A stretch of DNA of 64,000 nt from UBA1952 sp965246855 (GTDB taxonomy: Bacteria; Bacteroidota; Bacteroidia; Chitinophagales; Chitinophagaceae): contig CBDFFP010000002.1 in NCBI GenBank assembly GCA_965246855.1, positions 868,001 to 932,000 of the forward strand, read 5' to 3'. Shown one piece after another: positions 52,601 to 58,650 of the stretch; position 1 is the first letter of the stretch; every line of letters starts with the position of its first letter. The notes beneath the pieces were generated by a model. That model worked only from the letters and a program-made list of their open reading frames with translations. It was not told the DNA's origin and did no database searches. A program made the position numbers and the translations under genes.

Positions 52601-53039
52601 CCGGTTGGAAGAGCTGTGTGAAGTGGCAAAGGCAGCGGGCATTTCTGTTTCGTTGCGCAACAAAGACGGCGAAGCAAGCGGCGTGATGAACGGCAAGATG
52701 GACCTCTTGTTTGAGCACGGCGGAAAGTTCTACGTCCTTGACTGGAAGTCTAACTACCTGGGCGACGTGCCGGACGAATATACCGGCCAAACCCTGACCG
52801 ACGCGATGACCAACGCGAACTACCATTTGCAGTACCTGATTTACACCGTGGCGGCGAAGAAATACTTGGAGCGGCGCGTGCCCGGCTTTGACTATGAGCG
52901 CGATTTCGGCGGCGCGATTTACCTTTTTGTGCGCGGCGCGCGGGAAGGAAAAGAGAGTGGTGTTTTTACGGCTAAACCAACGGCGGCTTTGGTGCGTTCT
53001 TTGGAGAAATTGTTTACGCCGGAAAGTGTTTTGCTGTAA
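49638..53039 (+). CDS. recB: Exodeoxyribonuclease V beta subunit
   Basis: 1133 residues. UvrD-type helicase: LIEASAGTGKTYSIAIMVLRL (Walker A), VTFTRAAVAELAERVR, TIHSFCQNTL, AAFIDEFQDTDRRQYELF (Walker B), LIGDPKQSIYGFRSADVNTY, LTIHKSKGLEYNVV and LLYVAVTRAVYGCYLF. A C-terminal RecB nuclease has MDLLFEHGGKFYVLDWKSNY (D-DxK) and YHLQYLIYTVA. Double-strand-break resection with recC. The ATG at 49638 is preferred over a TTG three codons earlier that lies in the repeat. Confidence 0.95.
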   Translation: MSSTHYLPFNAREVPLEGSNLIEASAGTGKTYSIAIMVLRLVVEVHLPPKEILMVTFTRAAVAELAERVRLFLRMAYKCSRGEKCDDAVIAEIVQIAQEKTGAEVEDTLRRAVLLLDELQVMTIHSFCQNTLSEFAFETAQAFAPDMIPTLKPIVKDYFHKFWRRNINTLPPALLRKLDVEVLRETLTKTIDSHLDGRLYYGFEEEKAYALTPEEAQDWLRKIKENEDVQPLIDEAYDALQKAYKEAKGEGRKITHLDAASRAYKHPKSAFLKTAADDRKFLEKYFPEVLPLIDRMLEAAEKSLATFEELQQHLRYWAISEILKSIAAHKKRANVITYSDMITHLHAALTKPGKEELVQAMRAKYKAAFIDEFQDTDRRQYELFDAAFGEETILFLIGDPKQSIYGFRSADVNTYFMARSRVARVYGMNRNFRSTAQMIETMNVFFKPQPDFNTFAFAEGEEGFQYIPVESGVKEKKQGLFLNGESQPCMGVFEEKDKNNVEEKAAMQIAALLRMGYTLTEDGVERPLRPSDVGVLVRKGKNGQSIRDRLCKMGIPAVYRDEVRVLDTPQAKELVWILHALLEPSAATINRALLNTLLPFTNEILLRLNDEEVVAHFDKYRRLWARDGLLPALSEMARDFDLRTFLLQREGGHRVYANYLQLAELLHATQSRRKWSENETLSWLQRTISDTERTENGAFQQRMERDDEAVEILTIHKSKGLEYNVVIAADFNFPTSLGKDHYPTLSYRAPDGQYFFLEQKRFTQEQKGLYTAQEEQEARRLLYVAVTRAVYGCYLFSSVYSQSMGETERKLLSALKTLQHPQIVFGAPLPVPPPPEEKEKARREEYEVLPGIAGFALPDDKWGRLSYSGLGGWNAHFRLRRAAPQTDDYATFIFETLARNSKTGEMLHYLLERALPDQPTNWNWAISQTLTRFSPAKKEAYTPLLKTLMTHISGAQISFPQNASFSLSQVKHEQRMAELEFDFPVSPFRLEELCEVAKAAGISVSLRNKDGEASGVMNGKMDLLFEHGGKFYVLDWKSNYLGDVPDEYTGQTLTDAMTNANYHLQYLIYTVAAKKYLERRVPGFDYERDFGGAIYLFVRGAREGKESGVFTAKPTAALVRSLEKLFTPESVLL

Positions 53040-53079
53040 GGGCGTTTTTCTCTTCTTCTACATCATCTCCTGTTTAAAA

Positions 53080-53101
53080 GGACGACCACTTAGGGTCGCC
53101 C
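53080..53101. repeat. REP-like hairpin, GGGCGACC family
   Basis: GGACGACC / GGTCGCCC followed by CCTACC, 12 bases before the mqnD ATG. See 13970-13991. Confidence 0.65.
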
Positions 53102-53113
53102 CTACCGTCCTCC

Positions 53114-53938
53114 ATGAAACTCTCCCTCGGCTTCTCGCCCTGCCCCAACGATACCTTTATTTTTGACGCGCTGGTGAACAGATTGATTCCCTCACAGGGC
53201 TTGGAATTTGACGTGGTCATGGAAGACGTGGAGACGCTGAACCGCATGGCTGCGGAAGGAAAATTAGACGTGACCAAGATTTCTTTTAGCGCGCTTTTGC
53301 CACTCTCGCAGACATACGCGCTGTTGCAAAGTGGCGCGGCATTAGGGCGCGGCGTTGGGCCGCTTCTGGTATCGAAAGAAGCTTTTCCATTGGAGGAAGT
53401 TTCCACCAAAAGCATTGCCATTCCCGGCGAAAAAACCACCGCGAATTTGCTGTTCTCTCTTGCTTTTCCACAGGCAAAGAACAAAACCGAAGTCGTGTTT
53501 TCCGACGTTGCGGACGGCATTCTTTCCGGGCAGTTCGATGCGGGACTGATGATTCACGAAGGACGCTTTACCTACGAAAAACGCGGCCTGAAAAAGCTGC
53601 TGGATTTAGGCGAATGGTGGGAGCAAATAAGCGGCGCACCCATTCCACTTGGCGGCATTGCGGTGAAGCGGAAATACGGCAAGGAGGTTTATGAAAAGCT
53701 GAATACCCTGCTGGCGCAAAGCATCGGCTACGCGTGGCGGCGCTACCCAACGTTGAGCGATTTCATCACCGACAACGCGCAGGAAATGGAGGAAGACGTG
53801 ATGCGCAGCCACATCAATCTGTACGTGAATGACTTTACTACAAACCTCGGCACGGAAGGGGAAAAAGCAATTGCGGTATTGCAGCAGAAAGCGCAGGATG
53901 CGGGCTTTGTGGGGGAGGGAATGGGGTTATTTTGGTGA
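53114..53938 (+). CDS. mqnD: 1,4-dihydroxy-6-naphthoate synthase
   Basis: 274 residues: LSLGFSPCPNDTFIFDALV is the MqnD signature; ITKISFSALLPLS-like (VTKISFSALLPLSQTYAL), GRGVGPLLVSKE, IPGEKTTANLL, DAGLMIHEGRFTYEKRGL, PLGGIAVKR. Periplasmic-binding-protein-like fold without signal peptide. Last committed step of the futalosine route to menaquinone. It is close behind recB (74 bases) with a REP-like hairpin between. Confidence 0.93.
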   Translation: MKLSLGFSPCPNDTFIFDALVNRLIPSQGLEFDVVMEDVETLNRMAAEGKLDVTKISFSALLPLSQTYALLQSGAALGRGVGPLLVSKEAFPLEEVSTKSIAIPGEKTTANLLFSLAFPQAKNKTEVVFSDVADGILSGQFDAGLMIHEGRFTYEKRGLKKLLDLGEWWEQISGAPIPLGGIAVKRKYGKEVYEKLNTLLAQSIGYAWRRYPTLSDFITDNAQEMEEDVMRSHINLYVNDFTTNLGTEGEKAIAVLQQKAQDAGFVGEGMGLFW

Positions 53939-53995
53939 GATTTTTGTCCACGGGTGAAACCCGGACAAATGGTGCGCATTGGGTGGTTATAATGT

Positions 53996-54150
53996 TTTGT
54001 CATTCCCGAAGGGAATCTCGCAACCATGCAGGAGAAGTGCGCTTGCGAGACCCCCTTCGGGGGCAACAAACGCAGGGCAACAAAAATCTCCGCTTTTCAC
54101 AATCCGTTATTTTTGGGATAGGCTCTAAGATTCCCTTCGGGATGACAAAA
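53996..54150. repeat. Composite dispersed repeats between mqnD and adk
   Basis: TTTTGTCATTCCCGAAGGGAAT, a GCTTGCGAGACC block, then the GGGATAGGCTCTAAGA motif (54107-54130) and GATTCCCTTCGGGATGACAA reaching AAAGATTT. It belongs to the same family as 29619 and 36845. Confidence 0.6.
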
Positions 54151-54220
54151 GATTTCCGACAAAAAACCGCGCTTCCTCCCAAGGAAAAAGTGCGGCTAAA
54201 ACTCAAGAAGGAAGGGTTTC

Positions 54221-54808
54221 CTACGCCACCACCGGGTCTATATACTTCTCAATTTCCTTGCTCAGCGCGGTGCTGATAACTTCAATCGCATCGTCGCCTT
54301 TGATGCGTTGGAGCTTGCCCTGCTCGGCGTAGTATTTGGCCACCGGCTCCGTTTTGACGAAGTATTCTTTGGTTCGTTTGTGAATCACGTCTTCATTGTC
54401 GTCGGTACGGCCAGAGATGCGGCCCCGCTCAATCAAGCGGCGCACCAGTTCATCTTCCGGCACTTCCAGCGTGAGTACCAGACGAATAGGCGCTTGCTTG
54501 AAGCTGAGCAATCTGTCCAGCGCCGCGGCCTGCGCTACAGTGCGGGGGAATCCGTCAAAAATGTAGCCTCGTACATCCGGCTCTTCTTCCAACCGGCTGC
54601 CAATCATGCCAATCACCACTTCGTCGGGAACCAACATGCCGTTGTCCATAAACTTTTTCGCTTCCAGCCCAAGCGGCGTGGCGCGCGCCACTTCGTTGCG
54701 CAGCAGGTCGCCGGTGGAAAGGTGGCGCAGGTCGTAGCGGGCGATAAGTCTTTCCGACTGCGTGCCCTTTCCGCATCCGGGAGGGCCAAAAAGAACAAGG
54801 TTGAACAT
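54221..54808 (-). CDS. adk: Adenylate kinase
   Basis: 195 residues: LVLFGPPGCGKGTQSERL (P-loop), HLSTGDLLRNEVA, YIFDGFPRTVAQA, short LID (RGRISGRTDDNEDVIHKR) without zinc Cys. The short form is common in Bacteroidota and mitochondria-like enzymes. ATP + AMP to 2 ADP. Its ATG (54806-54808) lies against a possible plus-strand ATG of hflX. A TATATTTG -7 element lies 46 bases upstream. Confidence 0.95.
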   Translation of the reverse strand: MFNLVLFGPPGCGKGTQSERLIARYDLRHLSTGDLLRNEVARATPLGLEAKKFMDNGMLVPDEVVIGMIGSRLEEEPDVRGYIFDGFPRTVAQAAALDRLLSFKQAPIRLVLTLEVPEDELVRRLIERGRISGRTDDNEDVIHKRTKEYFVKTEPVAKYYAEQGKLQRIKGDDAIEVISTALSKEIEKYIDPVVA

Positions 54809-54853
54809 GGACAAAGAAGAGACGAAAAAGGGCGGATTGCGTAAAGGGGCCTG

Positions 54854-54861
54854 CAAATATA
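54854..54861 (-). promoter_or_regulatory. -7 element of adk
   Basis: Minus-strand TATATTTG, exact consensus. It would lie within hflX if that gene began at 54807, an argument for the later GTG start of hflX. Confidence 0.55.
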
Positions 54862-54908
54862 AGCGTGTCGCGGTACGGTATCTTTACCGTCTCCCGAAAA
54901 CAAAGACT

Positions 54909-56099
54909 GTGATAGATCTCAAGACAAACCACGAAGACGAACGCGCCATTCTCGTGGGCCTCATTCATAAGAACCAGACAGAAGTCCAGACGGTAGAATA
55001 CCTGGAAGAGTTGGCTTTTCTGGCAGAAACAGCGGGCGCGGAGACGCTGCGCAAATTCATGCAGAAGCTCCCCCACCGTGACGCCAAGACGTTTGTGGGC
55101 AAAGGCAAGATTGAAGAAATCGCGGAGTATGCGCGCGCAAAAGAAGCCAACCTGATTATTTTTGACGACGAGCTGACCGGCTCCCAAATCCAGAACATTG
55201 AGAAGGCCACGGGCGTGAAAACCATTGACCGCTCCGACCTGATTCTGGACATTTTTGCGCGGCGTGCCAAGACGGCACAGGCCAAAGTGCAGGTAGAGTT
55301 GGCGCAGTATCAATACATTCTTCCCCGCCTGCGCGGCATGTGGAGCCACTTGGAGCGGCAGGGCGCGGGCATCGGCAGCCGGGGGCCGGGCGAAACGGAA
55401 ATTGAAACGGACAGGCGGATTGTGAAAGACAAAATCTCCCTTCTGCGCAAGCGCCTCGGCGAGATAGACAAGCAGTCGCAAACGCAGCGGCAGGAGCGCG
55501 GCACGTTTATCCGCGTGGCGCTGGTGGGCTACACCAATGTGGGCAAAAGCACCTTGATGACGCTGCTTTCCAAAAGCGAAGTGTTTGCGGAAAACAAGCT
55601 TTTCGCGACGCTGGACACCACAACGCGTAAGGTGGTGTATGAACAAACGCCTTTCCTGCTGAGCGATACGGTAGGCTTTATCCGCAAGCTGCCCCACCAC
55701 CTTGTGGAGAGCTTTAAAAGCACGCTGGACGAAGTGCGCGAAGCCGATTGCCTGCTCCACGTGGTGGACATTTCCCACCCGGCCTATGAAGACCAGATGG
55801 CGACGGTGAAAAAGACCTTGCAGGAAATTGGCGCGGGTGAAAAACCGATGCTGACCATTTTCAACAAGATGGACTTGTACGAGAAAAACACCTTTGACGA
55901 CTTCCTCACCGACGAGGTGAAGACCGAACTCCTCCGCGATTTGGAGCAACGCTGGCAGCACGAAACCGGCGGCGCGTGTGTGTTTATCTCCGCCCTTCAA
56001 AAGAGAAATATGGACGTGCTGCGCGAAACCATTCTGGAGAAAGTACAGCAGCAATATCGGGAGCGGTATCCGTATTTGACGGAGTTTTATAAGGCGTAG
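54909..56099 (+). CDS. hflX: GTPase HflX
   Basis: 396 residues from the GTG at 54909 (VIDLKTNHEDERAILVGLI), which matches the usual short lead before AILVGL in HflX. The ATG at 54807 is the alternative and would overlap the adk start. HflX N-domain (VGKGKIEEIAEYARAKEANLIIFDDELTGSQIQN), coiled coil, GPGETEIETDRR, then G1 VGYTNVGKSTLM, G3 SDTVGFIRKLP and G4 FNKMD. It rescues or splits stalled ribosomes. A large palindromic terminator follows. Confidence 0.92.
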   Translation: MIDLKTNHEDERAILVGLIHKNQTEVQTVEYLEELAFLAETAGAETLRKFMQKLPHRDAKTFVGKGKIEEIAEYARAKEANLIIFDDELTGSQIQNIEKATGVKTIDRSDLILDIFARRAKTAQAKVQVELAQYQYILPRLRGMWSHLERQGAGIGSRGPGETEIETDRRIVKDKISLLRKRLGEIDKQSQTQRQERGTFIRVALVGYTNVGKSTLMTLLSKSEVFAENKLFATLDTTTRKVVYEQTPFLLSDTVGFIRKLPHHLVESFKSTLDEVREADCLLHVVDISHPAYEDQMATVKKTLQEIGAGEKPMLTIFNKMDLYEKNTFDDFLTDEVKTELLRDLEQRWQHETGGACVFISALQKRNMDVLRETILEKVQQQYRERYPYLTEFYKA

Positions 56100-56109
56100 G
56101 GACGTAAAA

Positions 56110-56161
56110 CGAAAACCCCCACCTGACAGGTTTTTAAAAACCTGTCAGGTGGGGGTTTTCG
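56110..56161. terminator. 52-base perfect palindrome after hflX
   Basis: Two 26-base arms with no loop in the sequence (CGAAAACCCCCACCTGACAG continues into GTTTTT|AAAAAC). Starts 10 bases after the hflX stop. Besides terminating hflX it could be a mobile palindromic element. Confidence 0.8.
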
Positions 56162-56176
56162 TTGGAGATGCTTTCC

Positions 56177-56312
56177 CTACCCGGTAATGGTGCCCATGAT
56201 GGGCGCGCTCCACGGGCCAGCCTGCCCGCGCGTATTCACCTAGCGCAGGATATACCACACCGGCTTTCCGGCATCGGCGCCGTCAAAAGTGGCAATGTAG
56301 GGCGAGGCAAAA
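56177..56312 (-). pseudogene. Remnant of a gene C-terminus with internal stop
   Basis: Minus-strand reading gives SPYIATFDGADAGKPVWYILR, a TAG at 56240-56242, then VNTRGQAGPWSAPIMGTITG and stop. TAG for TGG would restore YILRWVNTRG. The pattern (YxLRWVNTxGxxGPWS) resembles the fibronectin-III-like end of a Bacteroidota protein family. The frame continues upstream into array E. No start is left. Confidence 0.5.
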
Positions 56313-56318
56313 TATTTT

Positions 56319-56423
56319 TTGCGCTGGCGCAGAAGAAGATTGCGCTGGCGCAAAAAGTTTGTGCGCTGAGGTAGAAATAAATTGCGCTGGCGCAGAAAGG
56401 TTGTGTGCTGGCGCAAAGAATGA
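56319..56423. repeat. Array E: five 21-bp units, TTGCGCTGGCGCAA core
   Basis: Units at 56319, 56340, 56361, 56382 and 56403, exactly 21 bases apart. The core TTGCGC-TG-GCGCAA is palindromic in units 1, 2 and 4, and degenerate in 3 and 5; spacers are A/T-rich. On the minus strand 21 bases keep one frame (LRQRN-type heptads) running into the remnant at 56177-56312. Confidence 0.88.
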
Positions 56424-56463
56424 TTGCACCTTGTTTTGGATATCAAGGTATCAAAATCGCTTT

Positions 56464-56502
56464 AAAGAAAAACAGCTACTTACTCGGTAGCTGTTTTTCT
56501 TT
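56464..56502. terminator. Terminator of the TylF-like gene
   Basis: AAAGAAAAACAGCTAC pairs perfectly with GTAGCTGTTTTTCTTT around TTACTCG; 22 bases beyond the stop at 56524. Confidence 0.85.
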
Positions 56503-56523
56503 AGGAGAATATGTGCTATGGCC

Positions 56524-57264
56524 TCAAGCCGTTTCTTCTACGATGAAAGCAGTTTGATAAAAATTGTTTACTGCCCCTATCGGCTTTAGACTAATATAGA
56601 AGTTGGACACAAATTCATCATATGCCTTAAACTCATGAAGTGGAACGCTAAACTCATCGAAAAAGATAACATCTCCTGGACGTAGGAAGGGGTATAACTG
56701 GCTCAAGGCAAAAGCCGTGGCACTGTACAAATCTGCATCCATATGGATAACCCTTCTTTCACTCTGAGTCAGAATGGTTCCGTTTTCTTTTAAGAAGTTG
56801 GATAAAGTGTCTTGGAAAAGACCTTTTATAAACTTTCCCCGGCTATCTTCTATAGAAGGAACAGGTGCGGCCATTGCCCCCTTGTTGTAGCCATCTGCCC
56901 AATCTTCGGGCAGCCCTTCAAACGTATCAAATCCCCAAAAAGCGCTTTCCCTGTATAGGGTGTTTTTCATCCACCAGCGGAACGAAGCTCCTTGTGCTAC
57001 GCCGAATTCCAGGTAAGCAATTTTGGACTGCGCAAGCCCGTATTCACTCATTACGTATTCATACAAGCGATACCGTTTATCATAATCCCTTTTTGGTTCA
57101 TAAAAATCATGAAAAGCCATAGACTTTTTATGCTTGTGAATCCAACGGATAAGCTTGTTGAAGTAAAAGAGAAAATGGAAAAAACGGGTGAAAGGACTTA
57201 AAAGAAGCGTTACCGGAAAACGAAGAAGGGCATCTTTGAAGAATTTAATCAGTCTTAACCGCAT
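56524..57264 (-). CDS. TylF/macrocin-type O-methyltransferase
   Basis: 246 residues. IAYLEFGVAQGASFRWWMK (SAM-binding motif I), FWGFDTFEGLPEDWADGYNKGAM, IHMDADLYSATAFALSQLYPFLRPGDVIFFDEF. These match the TylF family of SAM-dependent sugar methyltransferases, acting on saccharides or antibiotics. It is alone here, with no glycan cluster. Rather AT-rich. The N-terminal 40 residues are hydrophobic and basic. It starts next to the fragment junction at 57245-57490. Confidence 0.85.
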   Translation of the reverse strand: MRLRLIKFFKDALLRFPVTLLLSPFTRFFHFLFYFNKLIRWIHKHKKSMAFHDFYEPKRDYDKRYRLYEYVMSEYGLAQSKIAYLEFGVAQGASFRWWMKNTLYRESAFWGFDTFEGLPEDWADGYNKGAMAAPVPSIEDSRGKFIKGLFQDTLSNFLKENGTILTQSERRVIHMDADLYSATAFALSQLYPFLRPGDVIFFDEFSVPLHEFKAYDEFVSNFYISLKPIGAVNNFYQTAFIVEETA

Positions 57265-57376
57265 GGAGAGGAGTGGCTGTTGGTGGCTGAGGTACTAGAT
57301 CTTTATAGCTTTTCCTAACGATTTGCTTACCGTTCAGGGAGAGGCTGTAAAAGTACACACCAGAAGCAATGTTAGC
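57245..57376 (-). pseudogene. Fragment of a T9SS C-terminal sorting domain
   Basis: Minus-strand frame ANIASGVYFYSLSLNGKQIV, then RKSYKDLVPQPPTATPLHAV to a TAA at 57245-57247. The SGVYFYSL..NGKQIVRK part is a type A T9SS domain end; the following tail is atypical. It is cut at 57377, where a moxR piece starts, so no gene body remains. It overlaps the first codons of the TylF-like gene. Confidence 0.6.
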
Positions 57377-57490
57377 GGCCTGCTTGCCGGCGGCCACGTA
57401 TTGTTGGAAGGTGTTCCCGGACTGGCCAAAACGCTGGTGGTAAAAAGCCTTGCCGCCGCCATTGATGCCCGCTTTTCGCGTATTCAGTTT
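57377..57490 (+). pseudogene. 114-base fragment of a moxR gene
   Basis: Matches 24463-24576 of the moxR gene at 108 of 114 bases. All six differences are synonymous third-base or Leu first-base transitions. The encoded GLLAGGHVLLEGVPGLAKTL block spans the Walker A region. It ends abruptly at ATTCAGTTT, followed by unrelated sequence. Not functional by itself. Confidence 0.85.
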
Positions 57491-57504
57491 TTTTCTTTCT
57501 ACTT

Positions 57505-58647
57505 CTACCGCCCTGCTTTCAGCTCAAACGTCGCCACCACCGGGTTATGGTCGGAAAGCGCGGTGCGGAAGGTTTTGAAATCCACGCATTGAAAAAAGTC
57601 GGGGTCGTAGAAGATATTGTCGATGCGCAGGGTGGGCGACAGGCGGTTGTAGGTGCGGCCAAAAGGTTTTCCGTAGTCCACAAACGCATCACTCCGCTCC
57701 CCGCGCACGGTGTTGTAGGCATAAGAGCCAGGCAGGTCGTTGAGGTCTCCGCAAATGAGGAGCGGATAAGGGCTTTCGGCCAGGATGCTCCTCACGCTGT
57801 CGGCCTCGCGGGCGCGCCGCTGAAAAGGCCCCACGGCACGCGCCATAAACTTGCGCGCCATCCGGTAACTGTTTTTCACACCGGGTATGTTTTGGCGGGC
57901 AGAGTCAAGCGTTGCTTTTTCCTTGTCTCTTAGGTTGAAGGACTCCAGATGCAGCGTAACGATGCGGATTTTGGTGGTGCTGTCCAAGCTCACGTCGGTT
58001 TGCAGCAGGTTGATATTGCGGGCAATCCAACGCTCCTCCACCGCGCTCACCGGCAGCTTGGAGAAAAGGGCGAGGCCTACGTAGTACTGCGCACCCAGCG
58101 TATTGTCCCACACAAACCGGAAATCCCGGAAGCCACCTTCCGTCAGAAATCTGGTGGAATGCGGCTTGGTGATGTCTTCATACTTGGTGTGGAACTCCAC
58201 GAGGCAGGCCACATCGGGGTCTTGCTCCTTGATGAACTGCAACATTTTGCGCGGCACGGCAGGGTCTTCCGGCAGGTCGTAGATGCCCAAGCCGTGAACG
58301 TTCCAGAGCAGCACTTTTATCTGCGGCCTCGCCGCCAGTGATTGCGCCGACCAGTGAAAAGGATTTCCGAAAACCGCGCGAACCGCCGGGAAGGCAGCAA
58401 TTAAAGCAATAAGCGGCAGCATCGCCCGCAAACGACGGCGACGAAAAAGCAGAAAGATAAAGGAAACGAGATTGGTTGTAACGGCAAAGGCAGTGGTGAA
58501 CGGCAGAAAAGCCAGCAGCGGTTTATCTAAAGGCGAAAGGAGCGCCGCCACCTGACACCCCACGAGCCACAAGGCAAGCGCGAGCGTGAAGAGCCATTTA
58601 AAAACGGTTCCCCAACGCTGCCGGGCGTTTCGCTTCGCTTCCGTCAT
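57505..58647 (-). CDS. Endonuclease/exonuclease/phosphatase family protein, membrane-anchored
   Basis: 380 residues. Two or three N-terminal membrane helices (WLFTLALALWLVGCQVAALL; FLPFTTAFAVTTNLVSFIFLLF; MLPLIALIAAFPAVRAV), then the EEP domain: VLLWNVHGLG (Asn), LVEFH (Glu), TLHLES (His), ICGDLNDLPGS (D-x-N), RIDNIFY and SDHNPV (D-H). Phosphodiesterase fold; substrate unknown. Starts 3 bases after the stop of the rhomboid-like gene, so it is in an operon with the two rhomboid genes. Confidence 0.88.
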   Translation of the reverse strand: MTEAKRNARQRWGTVFKWLFTLALALWLVGCQVAALLSPLDKPLLAFLPFTTAFAVTTNLVSFIFLLFRRRRLRAMLPLIALIAAFPAVRAVFGNPFHWSAQSLAARPQIKVLLWNVHGLGIYDLPEDPAVPRKMLQFIKEQDPDVACLVEFHTKYEDITKPHSTRFLTEGGFRDFRFVWDNTLGAQYYVGLALFSKLPVSAVEERWIARNINLLQTDVSLDSTTKIRIVTLHLESFNLRDKEKATLDSARQNIPGVKNSYRMARKFMARAVGPFQRRAREADSVRSILAESPYPLLICGDLNDLPGSYAYNTVRGERSDAFVDYGKPFGRTYNRLSPTLRIDNIFYDPDFFQCVDFKTFRTALSDHNPVVATFELKAGR

Positions 58648-58650
58648 GTG

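Noticed and set aside
54807..54908. hflX start at the ATG overlapping the adk start
   Set aside because: The extra 34 residues are basic and unlike HflX; the adk -7 box lies within them, and the GTG at 54909 fits the family. Not fully excluded.
54555..56054. 499-codon antisense frame opposite hflX
   Set aside because: Shadow frame with low-complexity His/Phe/Leu composition; hflX motifs are complete on the other strand.
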